A DNA stretch of 64,000 nucleotides, taken from contig JAFFSR010000243.1 of the NCBI GenBank assembly GCA_017163975.1, forward strand, positions 1,116,001 to 1,180,000. Reading direction: 5' to 3'. The position numbers and the translations under genes are program-made. Origin of the DNA: Anastatus disparis. Lineage: Eukaryota > Arthropoda > Insecta > Hymenoptera > Eupelmidae. Below are positions 1 through 11,453 of this stretch, piece after piece. How positions within the stretch are numbered: the first letter of the stretch is position 1; each line of letters starts with the position of its first letter. Under the pieces are notes generated by a model. It was not told the origin of the DNA, did no database searches, and was given only the letters and a program-made list of their open reading frames with translations.

Positions 1-180
1 GCATTGGTCAGATAAAATTAGCTAAAGATCAACCTGTTATACAAAAAACCAAGTTTGGATAGATTATTTCAGGTGAATTTACACCTTCACTTCCTAATAA
101 TGATGCAAAGCCTATAAATGTTTTTTTGTAAATAACAATGATTTAAGTAATCAGAGAAATTTTGGCATATTGAAGATGTT

Positions 181-1914
181 TTGCAAATTGGTCAACCTTG
201 GAGTGAAGAAGAAAGGTTTTGTGAAGAAAGTTATGTAAATACTCACAAACGACAATCAGATGGTAGATTTATAGTTGAATTGCCATTTCGACAAAAATTA
301 ACAGATTTAGGAAAGTCGAAAGATGATGCAATCAAACGTTTTATTTCATTAGAAAAACGATTAAAAGCCGATGAGCTATTTTCGCAACGTTATAGTCAAT
401 TTATCATGGATTATGAAAATCTTGGGCATATGTCTTGAGTTAATAAGGAAGAAAATTTATCTATAGAATATTATTTACCTCATCACAGTATCATAAAGGA
501 GTCTAGCAGCATTACCAAATTACGTGTCGTTTTTGATGGTTCTTGTAAGACTACGTCTGGCAAATCATTAAATGACGTTCTAGCGGTAGGACCTAATATT
601 CAACAAGATTTATTTAGCATTTTACTTCGCTTTTGTCAATATCCGTATGTCTGAATAGGTGATATTGAGCAAATGTATCGACAGGTCAATGTAATAGAAG
701 GTCACAGATCATTGCAGAAAATTTTATCGAAAAAGGCTCCTGAAGATCGAATAGAAACTTATGAATTAAATACTCTTACTCAAGGTACAGGCCCAGCAAG
801 CTTTTTAGCTACAAGGTGTTTACATCAACTTGCTCATGAAGTTGAAGATTCATTGTCAAAGATAGCTACATTAATAAAGGAAGATTTTTATGTAGATGAC
901 TTTATATCAGGAGGTGAGTCAGTTGAAGAAATATTGTTAATAAAGGAACAAATTACGAATGTTTTACAAAGAGGACAATTCAAAATGCATAAATGGGCAT
1001 GCAATGTTCCTGATTCATTTGAAAATGACTCACAGAATGTAGTTATAAATTTAGGAGGTATAAAAACACTTGGTATAGTGTGGCAGCCATTTTCTGATTG
1101 TTTTAAATATGCATTTACAGCTGATAAAAATGTAGACAAGATAACAAAACGATCAATATTATCGACTATATCACAATTTTTTTATCCATTAGGATTACTA
1201 AGCCCTTTAATAGTCAAGGCTAAAATTATTCTTAAGACACTTTGGCAACTTAAAATAGATTGGGATGAATCATTGCCCTCACAACAGTATACCATGTGGA
1301 TTTGATATCAAGAAGAATTAAAACCAGTAAATAGCATTATAATACCAAGATTCATTTTAAGTAATAAGTACGTTAAGTTAGAAATGCATGGTTTTTGTGA
1401 TGCTTTAACCGAAGCTTATGGAGCATGTATATATATTAAAAGCACCAATGTAAATGGTACAGATGAAGTTCGTTTAATTTGCTCAAAGTCAAGAGTTGCT
1501 CCTTTGAAGTCTATAACAATAGCTCATTTGGAGTTATGTGGTGCCTTATTATTATCATGTCTAACCAGTAAGGTGTTAAAGGCATTACGGCTTACTATTG
1601 ATGAAGTTTTTTATTGGTGTGATTCAAAAATCACTCTTGCCTGGATAAAAGCTGATACAAGTCGTTGAAAAATGTTTGTAAGTAATCGCATACTAGAAAT
1701 TCAAGATTTTACTGACAAATTTAATTGGAGATATGTACCAACTAAGGACAATCCTGCAGATATTGTATCTCGAGATGCAAATCCAAACCAGTTAGCTAAT
1801 AATGAAATTTGGTGGCCCGGTCCTCGTTGGCTCAAAGAAGAATCACACATTGGCCTCAACAGCAATCTGATATTATAGATGAAATTTCAGAGAGCAAGAC
1901 TCAAGATACAATAC
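181..1914 (+). pseudogene. BEL/Pao pol remnant: RT and RNase H-like region
   Basis: One frame (starting at 181) runs to about 1845 and is interrupted by stops at 436, 652, 1303 and 1666. The reading then continues in another frame up to the fold-back at 1918. The segment DIEQMYRQV precedes the polymerase motif FYVDDFISGG near 885-915, which carries the catalytic YVDD. LGIVWQP and the block after it match the peptidase A17/RT linker order of BEL elements. MHGFCDALTEAYGA at 1384 and YWCDSKITLAWI near 1612 resemble the RNase H-like region, and KDNPADIVSRD follows. In life this protein copies the element's RNA into DNA. The stop at 1666 most likely replaced a Trp before KMFVSNR. Family assignment is confident; no activity is expected. 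Confidence 0.85.
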
Positions 1915-1917
1915 TTA

Positions 1918-2581
1918 CTAGGAGAGGCCCAGGCCTCCGGATCACGGATTTTGCTCAAACTTTGGGATAAGTTTCTAGGTGTCAAAATATGGAGAAAACC
2001 AGAATTTTAGACCCTAACGCTTAAAATTTTCCTAGTTATAGGCAATCAGAGAAAATCACTAAAAAAGTTACTAGATTTTCAAACGCTTATAGTTTTTTAG
2101 CATTAATAACTAGACACTTGTAATTGTTCTTAAATGAAAGCTGAGCTCAAATCCTTTCGAAATAGCACCTACAGCATATCAAAATATTATTTTTTCCTAT
2201 AACTACAGTGTTATAAAAATTGTACTACATTTTAGCATTTATTATTAATTAATGTTATTAAAAGGAAATTCACGTTAAAATCTTATAGCGCTGTAACGTT
2301 GGGAAAAAATAATATTTTGATATGCTACAAGCACTATTTTGAAAGGATTTGACGTCAGCTTTCATTCGAAAATGGTTTTAAGCTTGTAACTGTTAATGCT
2401 AAAGAGCTATAAGTGTTTGGAAATCTAGTAACTTTTTCAGTGATTTTCTTTAATTACCTATAACTAGGGAAATTTTAAGCGTTAGCGTCAAAAATTCTGG
2501 TTTTCTTCATATTTTGACACCTAGAAACTTATCCAAAAGTTTGAGCAAAATCCGTGATCCGGAGGCCTGGGCCTCTCCTAG
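1918..2581. repeat. 664-bp fold-back element inside BEL/Pao pol, TSD TTA
   Basis: The two halves are near-perfect reverse complements. The ends are CTAGGAGAGGCCCAGGCC and its complement, and the interior around 2160-2340 pairs as well. It is flanked by TTA at 1915-1917 and 2582-2584. Removing the element and one TTA rejoins the pol reading frame (TIL then SHYSSSN), which supports a 3-bp duplication and not a TA one. It has no coding capacity. The superfamily is not determined. Confidence 0.85.
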
Positions 2582-2584
2582 TTA

Positions 2585-3961
2585 GTCATTATAGCAGCTC
2601 AAATAAAAATGATGAATCAACAGAATACTTTGACATTTTAAACAAATTTTCATCACTTCATAAACTTGTTAGAATTGTAGCTTGGTTATTACATTTTGTA
2701 AATAATACTAAAAAAATTTATATTAGTAATAAATCTACCGCAGAACCAGATTCAAAAGCTCCCACTCCCTTAACAATCCATGAATTACGAGATGCTCTAA
2801 CAAGACTTATAAAATTAACTCAAACAGAGGCATTTTCACTTGAATTACATAGCCTAAAAAAAAAATTTTAAGAGATCTAATAAACTTTTAAGTTTGAATC
2901 CATTCATAGATAAAAATGAAATCATTCGAGTAGGAGGCAGGTTAGAAAATGCGATTATTCCCTTTGAGCAAAAACATCCCATAATAATTCCTAAGAGACA
3001 TAAGTTAACTGAACTCATTATCAAGGATGCTCATTATAAACAACTTCATGCGGGAGTTAATTCTTTATTAGCTTATATACGTACACAGTATTGGCCCATT
3101 TCAGGCAAATCTACAGTTCGAAAAATTCTCAGAAGATGTGTTGTATGTTTTCGATCAAAACCCATTATTGCAGAACAGCTGATGGGAGAGTTACCTAGCT
3201 CACGAATAACTCCAGCACCTCCTTTCTCACGATGTGGTGTTGATTATGGTGGTCCATTTATCATAAAAATTTCAAGAAATAGAACAGCGAAGGCTTATTT
3301 GTGCCTATTCGTATGCTTTACTACTAAGGCTATTCATTATGAATTAGTTAGTGAACTTACAACAAATGCTTTTTTGAATGCATTCAAACGTTTTATTAGT
3401 AGTCGTGGAAAATGTCGAGAAATATTCTCTGATGATGGAACCAATTTTATTAGTGCAAAAAACGAGATGCATGCACTTGGGGAGCTGATAATTAATGGAA
3501 TGCATCAAAATAAAATTATTGAGATCGCTGCTAAGGACTTAATAGATTGGAAATTTATTCCAGTTCACTCTCCTCATAGAGGTGGACTATGGGAAGCAGG
3601 AATGAAATCTGCTTAAACACATCTTAGAAAAATCATAGGAATAACTCCTCTATTTTTTGAAGAGCTTTATACAGTAATTGTTCAAATAGAAGGCATATTG
3701 AATTTAAGGCCACTTACACCAATTTCAGATGATCTGAACGATTTAAACGTTTTGACTCCTGGCCACTTTTTAATTGGTCAATCCCTCAATACTTTTTTAG
3801 AACCTGAATTATTAAAATTTCCAGTTAATAGACTTACACGATATCAACCTTTAATTTATTGAAATAACAATTCTGGAAGCGATGCAGCAACGAATATATG
3901 TCACAACTTCAAGAACGTAATAAATGGAAAATAAAAAGATACAATTGTGAAATCGAAGTAG
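2585..3961 (+). pseudogene. BEL/Pao pol remnant: integrase and start of the C-terminal domain
   Basis: Reading begins with SHYSSSNKNDE after the fold-back and runs to 2871, then changes frame at about 2875. An HHCC zinc region is visible (KDAHYKQLHAGVNS, then CVVC). The DDE integrase core follows: CGVDYGGPF gives the first Asp, FSDDGTNF the second and PHRGGLWEAGM the Glu. A TAA at 3614 ends the long ORF, but homologous residues continue (ILNLRPLTPISDD, LTPGHFLIGQ) as far as WKRCSNEYMSQLQERNKW at about 3876-3930. The reading is then cut by the second fold-back element at 3962. All catalytic residues remain, but the gene is broken. Confidence 0.85.
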
Positions 3962-5766
3962 TAGTCTAGACGCCCAGAGGGTTTCGTATGAAGTTAGAGG
4001 TCCCACCAAGCAAGCAGGTGATTTATATGTATTTTGAGCCGCTGAATCCGAATTTGCAACTTGCTTTTCGCGCAAGTGGTCGAGTAATTTGTTATAAACA
4101 AATTAATTGTTTGAATGACTATAGTTTATGAACTACAATAGATGCAGTAATTTTCTCTGCGAAAACTTGTTTTTTAATTAAAAAAAAACAAAAAAAATCG
4201 TTTTTGTTGCATTTTGATTCGATAATTAGAACCAGAGATATGGCAAATATATTGCAAAAAAAAACATAGAGACGTAGCGCTAGCGCGGAACGCCCTAGTA
4301 AAAAACCTTATAACTCGACTACTAATTGATATTTTTTGAAGTTCAACATGTGTTTGAAAAATGTCAGAGTCTCAGCTTTAATGATAAATTGTTATATATT
4401 ACTTTCAAACGTTGATAAATAAGCTAGAATGATTTGAAGCAGAAAAAATTTTCAATTTTTCAGAATTTTGTTTGTTTATAACGAAATACTATAGGTTAGC
4501 GAACAAAATATTTCTATATTTTTGATATAGAATGATAGGAAATTTGATCTAATTTAAGAATCTGTTCAGTTTTTCAAATTTAAGTAAATAGAACCTGAGA
4601 TATCGCAAATTTAAGCTGTAGCGCCAACTCCTTGCAATACGACATATGTCTGCAATATAGCGATCGCTTTCCTTATTCAAAATTCTTTTATTATAAGGTA
4701 AGCAATCTCATCCTTTTCTAATAAAATCACTTTTGACTCGACTCTATTTTATATACTTTGTCATAATATTAATGATGTATAATCTTCGAGCATATACTAC
4801 TGGAGGAAGCCTCCCAGCTATTAACTACGTTACAAGGCGAAGAGAGAAAGCAAACTCTATTTTGGTACGTGCCATCTCTCTCACCTTTGTTAGTGGAAAA
4901 ACAGAAGCACCCAATCAAATCAGGCTAGAGAGAGACAGCACGTACCAAAATAGAGGCTTTCTTCTCGCTTTCGCCTTACGCTTTCTGCCATTCGGAGGCT
5001 TCCTCCAGTAGTATATGCTCGAAGTGTATAATACATTTAGATGAAGTAGATTCAGGGTTTTAAATAATCATTAATTTTTCTACTATAATAGTAAACAATT
5101 TACTCAACTTATAGAGTATTTTTACATTTATTTATTTTTTTGCAATTGCAAAAAGAACAACAATCTATTTCATTCAAAAAATTTGTTTTAACCTGCCGAT
5201 TTATTAGAGTCATCTATTTTTAGCTGAATCCTTTTTTATTAAATTTTTATTTAATTTCCTAATACAGAGTTAAAATTAATTTCATTACAAAAAAATGAAA
5301 TTACTTACCTTATAATAAAAGAATTTTGAATAAGGAAAGCGATCGTTATATTGCACACATATGTCGTATTGCAAGGAGTTGGCGCTACAGCTTAAATTTG
5401 CGATATCTCAGGTTCTACCTTTCATAAGGTTTTTACCAGGGCGTTCCGCGCTTCCGCTACGTCTCTATGTTTTTTTGCAATATATTTGCCATATTTCTGG
5501 TTCTAGTTATCGAATCGACATGCAACAAAAACGTTTTTTTTTGTTTTTTATGAAATAACAAGTTTTCGCAGAGAAAATCACTGCATCCATTGTAGTTCAT
5601 AAACTATAGCCATTTAAACAATTAATTTGTTTATAACAAATTACTCGACCACTTGCGCGAAAAGCAAGTTGCAAATTCGGATTTAGCGGCTCAAAATAAA
5701 TATAAATCACCTGCTTGCTTGGTGGGACCTCTAACTTCATACGAAACCCTCTGGGGGCCTAGACTA
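3962..5766. repeat. Large fold-back element in BEL/Pao C-terminal domain, TSD TAG
   Basis: The left end TAGTCTAGACGCCCAGAGGG pairs with a close reverse complement ending at 5766. The arms (about 3962-4700 and 5290-5766) pair over hundreds of bases. TAG at 3959-3961 and 5767-5769 flanks the element. Removing the element and one TAG restores a reading through the interrupted pol domain (IEVGTIVL). The centre is occupied by a separate hAT-like MITE plus about 260 bp of AT-rich sequence. The arms are unequal because of indels. No protein is encoded. Confidence 0.8.
4784..5024. mobile_element. 241-bp hAT-like MITE nested in the fold-back
   Basis: Terminal inverted repeats begin CTTCGAGCATATACTACTGG on both sides and pair for about 30 bp, with further imperfect pairing inside (GGTACGTGCC-like segments). 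An exact 8-bp duplication TGTATAAT lies at 4776-4783 and 5025-5032. An 8-bp duplication is the hAT signature. The element is non-autonomous and has no ORF of its own. Confidence 0.8.
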
Positions 5767-5939
5767 TAGGTACTATAGTATTATGAAAGTACGCCAAGTA
5801 TGAAATGGCCTTAAGGTCGTGTTATTGATATAAAGCGTGGTCGTGATAATTTAATTCGCATTGTAAATGTACAAACTAGTACGAGTGTAACGTCTAGAGC
5901 GCTGTCGAAAATTTGTATCTTACCGATAAGTAAATGTTA
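5767..5939 (+). pseudogene. C-terminal end of BEL/Pao pol after the fold-back
   Basis: After the TAG duplication, a reading with GRVIDIKRGRDNLIRIVNV, then RALSKICILPIS and a TAA at 5937-5939, matches the end of the domain that closes BEL/Pao polyproteins. That domain typically has a W-P-GRV start, then a G-x-D-N-x-x-R-x-V-x-V strand, then a basic motif and a Leu/Pro-rich end. A TAA sits just before GRV and a frameshift lies between here and the upstream half. This places the end of pol and shows the fold-back landed inside the final domain. Confidence 0.75.
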
Positions 5940-5955
5940 AAAGGAGATGGATTAA

Positions 5956-6225
5956 GAAGGAGCCGAACTATCTGTCTTTGTCTAATAGCGTTTTTCATCA
6001 TTTATTTACCAAAATTTACCAAAAAAAGATAGGTTATATTCTAGATTGCTAGTAGGTCTCTAATTAGTCAAAAACTATGCGGTAAAAAATTTGGTTGTTA
6101 TTACAAAATTTACTAATTATACTAATATCTAGCGGGGGCTGCTATTTTTTTCTTGTTATACCGGATAGTGTTTACATAAATGATGAAAAACGCTATTAGA
6201 CAAAGACAGCTAGTTCGGCCCCTTC
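5956..6225. mobile_element. TTAA-flanked palindromic MITE, copy 1
   Basis: The element is bounded by TTAA at 5952-5955 and 6226-6229. The ends are GAAGGAGCCGAACTATCTGT and a matching inverted copy, and both continue into CTTTGTCTAATAGCG and TTTTCATCATTTA. The same terminal sequence recurs at 11688, 35757 and 45017. A TTAA target is characteristic of piggyBac-type transposition. No ORF is present. It sits just after the BEL/Pao stop codon. Confidence 0.75.
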
Positions 6226-6349
6226 TTAAATGCGAAATTTGAAATGACATAATTGTAATTGAATTGTACAGCGTCAATTTTTCCATTTGTTACTTTCATA
6301 CTTAACTCAATATACATTGTATTATCATATTGAAAGACTCTAATCTTCC

Positions 6350-6700
6350 AAAGGGGGGAGAATGTTCGATTTATTAAAATTTATTTGTCTTAATAATTTA
6401 ATTTAATTTCTTTTTATTGACCAGCAAATTACATTATATAGCCATTACACTTTATAAAATTGGCGTATGCGTAAGAAAGAAAAATAAGGGGGTATAATAC
6501 ATTATTATTTTACGTTATAGTAGGTATAAAATATAATATAATACAATATGAAATTCAAAAATACAGAAAGAAAAAAATCATACATCGAGATAAATTATCG
6601 GTTATGCTATCGAGTTTACAAAAATGTAACAATTTACTAATTATTATTTCTACCTATTCTTTTTTTAACAATACTATACATTTTGCATTTTTACAAACGC
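6350..6700 (+). repeat. BEL/Pao polypurine tract and probable 3' LTR
   Basis: AAAGGGGGGAGAA at 6350-6362 is a typical polypurine tract, and TGTTCGATTTATT starting at 6363 would be the LTR start. The following ~340 bp is AT-rich and contains no gene. The LTR end cannot be fixed because the 5' LTR is outside the window. The last part may already belong to the neighbouring LINE 3' end. Confidence 0.5.
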
Positions 6701-6808
6701 TAGGGTACCTTGGGGCCGCGAGGCCCGTCCGAAGTAATAGCATTATTTCGGCCCTGAGGAAGTGTATAAAATTTACAAAAATGGTATGGTTATGAAACCA
6801 TTTGTCAA

Positions 6809-8680
6809 TTAAATTTTTTTATTAATATTCATAATAAACTCTGAGATGACAAGAAGTGTTTTTTTATCTAATATAGATAAAATATTGGTGATGGAGAATG
6901 GTCCGACTGGCTGAAATTTATAAAGATCTTTTAACATAATATTTCTTTGTTCATCAAGTAGCTTACAATTCCAAAATATATGTTCAACCGAATCGGGACA
7001 CTCTCCACACTCGCCCATGTCAGAATCAATAATCTTAAATCTAAATAAACTACTGTTAAGAGAAGTATGTCCGCTTCTAATTCTATTTATTGTGGTAATT
7101 GTTTTTCTAGGTAGACCAATTTTAAAAAATCAAGGGACTTTAAAGTCTCTATAATAAAATTTGAAGTAGAGTTTAGCCTTATCTTTGCTATCTGTGATAA
7201 GCACCTTTTTATTTTCTTCTTCTATACATATATCTTTGTACTTTACAAACAAATCTGTGAAAGGAATATTAAAATTAACATTAGAGTTACCTACAGCAGC
7301 TATTTTTGCCAATTTGTCGACGCTCTCATTACCTTTAATACCTCTATGAGCAGGTATCCAAAAGAATTCAACATTAATATCTCTATAATTATTCTTAATT
7401 TCAAATAATTTATATCTAATCTTAGATATCAATATAGGCTCCTGATTCAAGCCTTTATTATTTTTTAGAGATCTTAATAGACTTTCTGAATCACTAAAAA
7501 TTCTAAAATTCTTTTTGATATCAATGTGATGATTTTTCCATTTAATTATTTTAATTGATGTTTCATATAAAGCGTAGCTTTCGGCTGTAAAAATGGAAGC
7601 TGCGTCTGGCAGTTTAAAAGAAAAATTAAAATCATCACAAAGGCTCCAGGCAGCGAAGCCGACCGGCGTAGAACAGTCATCCACTTGTTTAGATCCGTCA
7701 GTAAACACATCGATAGTATCAGTTTCGTATTTAAACATTTCATTAAATGTTACATCCAGATTTGAGGAACTAGAAATTTCTCTACCCTAATTAATATCGC
7801 AAGTTAACGGTAAGAAGTTACTCTCATATGGTACCTCAAACTTGAAAAATCCCTTAGATTGGAAAATCAAACCGTTATAAAACCAACATCTTCGATAGCA
7901 CTCCAGCACCATAAATTCATTAAAATTATGTTCCAAAGTCGGGTTGTCAGCAGTTTCTAGCATTTCGTCTGGTAAATCAATGATCAGATTATTAGTAATT
8001 GATAAGTTTTTTAAAAGGTATCTAAAGCAAAGGAATTCAAATCTAAATCTTAAATATGGTATAAGAGCCTCAGCAGTCAAGTAACCGATTGGGGTACTAT
8101 AACGGCATCCTAATGCGATTCTTAATGCAGAGTTTTGAATTTTCTGCAGCTTATTCATTTTACTATCTTTGATTGGCGACAAAAGAAAGCCGCCATATTC
8201 AAGTCTAGATCTGATAATCGCCTTAAACAATGTAAGCATAATATCCGGATGACAACCCCAATATACCCCCCTCAAGCAGCTAAGAACGCTCAAGGGACGC
8301 ATACAACAATTATAAACATAGTTAACATGTGCATTCCAATTAAGTCCCATATCTAACATCATACCCAAAAATTTGACAACCCTAGAGGAAGTAACATTTT
8401 CATTGCCAATATTAATAGAGAATTTAGATAATCTAGTAATTCTCTTTTTGTTAAAAATCATAAGCTGACATTTGTCAGGGGCTAACAACAAATTTTTTGC
8501 CTTAAGGGCCTTTGAAAGTTTATTAATTTCAGCTTCCATGAATTTTAAAGATTCGTTAATATTTTTAGTGTTAACATAGAGAACAATATCATCTGCGAAT
8601 TGTAAGATCTTGATTCTATTATCAATTATTTTTTTATGAAGTTGGTCTAAATGGCATATAATAAAGGGCTACTAGTGCAT
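6809..8680 (-). pseudogene. LINE ORF2 part 2: RT thumb, RNase H and zinc motif
   Basis: This frame begins with HLDQLHKKIIDNRIKIL and the RT motif FADDIVLYV (8580-8610). It runs through the thumb (LLAPDKCQLMIFNKKR, KFLGMMLD) and is interrupted only by TAG at 7787 and TGA at 7130. RNase H is clear: DVFTDGSKQVDD, ESYALYETSIK, IFSDSESLLRSL and WIPAHRGIKGNESVDKLAK supply the D-E-D-H/D set. A C-x2-C-x-H-x-C-like motif (CGECPDSVEHIFWNC) closes the ORF at about 6960-7018. Together the parts would perform target-primed reverse transcription. This copy is inactive. Confidence 0.85.
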
Positions 8681-10167
8681 CCCTGAGTAACCCCCAGTTC
8701 AGCCATAAAAGATTTATTATTTGTGTTTGGAAGGTTAGTAGGAAACAAATTGCGTTTACGCAATAAATTAGCAAAAAATATTAAATATTTTCTAGGTATG
8801 TTTAAATCGGCTAGATCTTTCAGAAGTAAATCAGGAATAACGCAATTAAATGCACCTTTGATGTCAAGAAAGAGTGCGACCACGGCTTCTTCCTTGTAGA
8901 AAGCCTTATGAATCTCATTTATAAGAATAAAGAGATTATCCATGCAGGATTTACTTTTTCGGAATCCATATTGGGATTTAGATAACAAATTGTTATGTTC
9001 TACATACCAGCTAAGTCTACAGTTGATTATCTTTTCTAAGGCTTTGAAAATGCATGATGCTAGAGTAATAGGTCTAGCCTTATTACTATTGCTTTTAGGT
9101 ATGAATGTAATTAAAAAATTCTTCCACTGATCAGGATAGATACCTTGATCAAAAAAATCATTAAACATGTCTAATAGGGATCTTAATAGGTATTCAGGTA
9201 AATTCCTTAATATCTCAAAATTAATGAGGTCTATGCCTGGGGATGATGAAGCTTTAGATGAATTAATAACGAAACTTAGTTTGTCAAAAGATAATGGATC
9301 ATTTAAGAATTTATTTTTTTCATTAATACTACAATTATAGCTGGCTACATACAATTTTTGTATATTGTTATCCACAGGGATGCAAAGACCCTCCAATAAG
9401 TCATTAGCATCCATAAGAAAGTCTTTATTGCCTATAGTAGGCTCAGATTTATTAATGCCATTTTTAAATATTTTAATCGTTTTGAAGACATATGAAATGG
9501 ATGTAAATCTATTGATAGATTCAGCAAATGATCTAAATGACTTTTTCTTTTCCTCTTTCAAGGTTCTAGTAGTTAGAGCACATATTTTTTTTAAATGGAT
9601 AAAGGCTTCAAGATTACATCTATATTTTAAAGATTTAAAAGTGGCTTTTCTCAGCCGCATTGCTTTATCGCAGGTTTCATTCCACCATACATTGATTCTC
9701 TTGTTACGTATGAATTTATTATTACTTCTATCAGTATTAGGGTTATTAGGTCTATTATTAGAAAAATTGATAATATTATCATTAATAAACTCAGTAAAAA
9801 AAGTATATCTATCTAGAGTACTCTTATTAAGAAAATCTAAGTTATAAAATAAATATTTAGAAGATAGTAAAAAGTTCAAAAAACCAATCCAGTTAAGTTT
9901 CTTCAAATTATGTCTATAATGAGTTTTAGGAATGATATCTGGTAATATATTGACATCTATGAAAATCGGGAAATGGTCACTCCCCCAAGGGTCATCACCC
10001 ACCCTCCATTCTGAGATCATAGTCAAATTCATAGACGCGAAGGATAGATCCAAGTTGGAATATTTTAAATCAGAATTGGACCGATAAAAATGGGTAGGAG
10101 TGCTATCATTAAGTAAGAAAAATTCTTCGATATCCAAATCACTCATCAAAGCATTACATGAAAACAT
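8647..10167 (-). pseudogene. LINE ORF2 part 1: endonuclease end and RT fingers/palm
   Basis: The open segment of 506 codons begins within the apurinic-type endonuclease: NLDLSFASMNL and WGSDHFPIFIDV are its C-terminal motifs, the latter with the catalytic SDH. A long linker follows, with WWNETCDKAMRLRK. RT motifs come next: ITFIPKSNSNKARPITLAS, QYGFRKSKSCMDNL, LFLDIKGAFNCV (motif A) and GVTQGCTSSPLLYAI (motif B). The ORF ends by frameshift just before the FADD motif. The start shown is only the first in-frame codon after the truncation point. Confidence 0.85.
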
Positions 10168-10212
10168 ATCCGCAATTTACAACAAGATCCGTAACCCAAA
10201 GAAGTGATACTC

Positions 10213-10585
10213 TCCTTGTTAGTAACCCTGCCAAAGAAAGCAGGTGCGAAATCACCTGATTTCTCAGGTGATTTATCGTGCCAAAACATCATGTGATAAC
10301 TATTTTGGTTTTTCCATGTTTCAAACCATTCTTAGTCAATTGATAAATATTTTCGAAAATTCCTAAGAATTTTGAATATAAGAAATTGTTTAGATAATAT
10401 GATCTTAGAAAAAATTTGTACTGATTCTACAAAAAAATTTATGAGTTCAAAATTTTCAAAAATAGTTCTTAATTGACTAAGCATGATTTTAAACGTGTAA
10501 AAACGAAAAAATCATTACATAATGTTTTGGCTCATGATGAATCACCTGAGTAATTAGGTGATTTCTCACATGATTTTTTTTTAAC
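10213..10585. repeat. Imperfect palindrome ending in ATCACCTGA words
   Basis: The left side carries ATCACCTGATTTCTCAGGTG and the right side ATCACCTGAGTAATTAGGTG. Between them, segments around 10310-10350 and 10470-10520 pair (TTCTTAGTCAATTGA with TTCTTAATTGACTAAG-type sequence). The end words match those in the array at 38667. No ORF is present. It abuts the truncated 5' end of the LINE. Confidence 0.55.
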
Positions 10586-10594
10586 GGAGAACTT

Positions 10595-11125
10595 ATTAGA
10601 TAATATCAAAGCAATGATTTGAAACATTGTTTAATTTAAATGTAATGAATTAATCATAAGTTATAGCATTTCCAAGTTTATAACTTTTACATAAATCTAG
10701 TGCAATCATAAAAAAAATAGCAAAATTTTTAAAAATATTTTATTCGATAGCAAAAACATTTATTTTGTTCAGTTTCAAATTTCTAATGTATTCACTTTGT
10801 TATAATTTCGATTTTTTTTTTTTCATTCAAATTTATTGCCAATTATTTGCGATAAAATGTATATATCTCAGACTGTACTCTCTATTTTTTCAAAGAAAAT
10901 TGTCAATAAATTTGAATAAAAAATAAAAATTGAAATTATGATAAAGAACAAAATAAACTTTGTTTCTATCGAATAAAATCATTTTTGAAACTTTGCTATT
11001 GGTTTAGATAATTGCATTAGATTTATGTAAAAGTTATAAACTACAAAATGCTGTAACTTATTAATAATTCATTACATTTAAATAAAACAAAGTTTAAAAC
11101 GATTGTTTTAATATTATCTGAAGCT
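10595..11125. repeat. Fold-back element of about 530 bp
   Basis: AGATAATATCAAAGCAATGA at the left pairs with AGATAATATTAAAACAATCG-type sequence read from the right. Pairing then continues through TTTAAATGTAATGAATTA and TTTATAACTTTTACATAAAT. The middle is AT-rich. Ends and target duplication could not be fixed. No coding sequence. Confidence 0.6.
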
Positions 11126-11453
11126 ATCTGGTCCATTCAACTTGTTAAACAATATAGGTTGCGCTTTATTGGTGGCGTAAGCTTAAATAATTATAAATAT
11201 TGCAATATAATGTCTCATTGACTCTAAAAAATTTACTGACTTATTTAAATAAACGATTTCATTTCATTAATATGTATGTGTTTCTGTTTTGTCATATTTA
11301 TGTATTATTTATTATAATTTTCAATTAAATAAAAAATAATTTTTTTTCGACACACTAAGCGTTAAGTGCTTACTGTACCCCCTATAAACGCAGTCTAAAA
11401 TACATTGAGTACACCCTGTCAATTTTCAAGCTAGAGCCCATCTGCGTATACTT
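11126..11453. other. AT-rich spacer, nothing recognised
   Basis: I see no ORF, inverted repeat or RNA gene in this stretch. It separates the 10.6-kb fold-back from the GATCTCA palindromic array. Confidence 0.5.

Larger units (their letters stand above)
1..6700 (+). mobile_element. BEL/Pao LTR retrotransposon, 3' portion, decayed
   Basis: The stretch reads as a BEL/Pao pol polyprotein in order: N-terminal peptidase/RT linker, RT with YVDD, RNase H-like segment, HHCC zinc region, DDE integrase and the C-terminal domain typical of this group. A purine tract at 6350-6362 is followed by a probable 3' LTR. The 5' LTR and gag lie outside the window. The coding part carries several stops and frameshifts and is split by two fold-back elements, so this copy is dead. 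The right boundary near 6700 is uncertain because the LTR end cannot be paired with its partner. Confidence 0.8.
6690..10200 (-). mobile_element. I/Jockey-type non-LTR retrotransposon, 5'-truncated
   Basis: On the minus strand the order is endonuclease C-terminus, reverse transcriptase, RNase H and a cysteine/histidine motif, which is the layout of RNase H-bearing non-LTR elements of the I group. The 5' end stops near 10200 inside the endonuclease domain, so ORF1 and most of the nuclease are missing, as expected for incomplete reverse transcription. At the 3' side, 6700-6808 is a more GC-rich segment with GGCCGCGAGGCCCGTCCG that may be the 3' UTR. The ORF has one frameshift and two nonsense codons. 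Confidence 0.8.

Noticed and set aside
1919..2580. TA target duplication (Tc1/mariner type) for the first fold-back
   Set aside because: With TA the interrupted pol frame gains a stop; with TTA it is restored. TTA is the better reading.
4733..5011. 92-codon ORF within the large fold-back
   Set aside because: It spans the hAT-like MITE and its terminal repeats, and has no recognisable domain.
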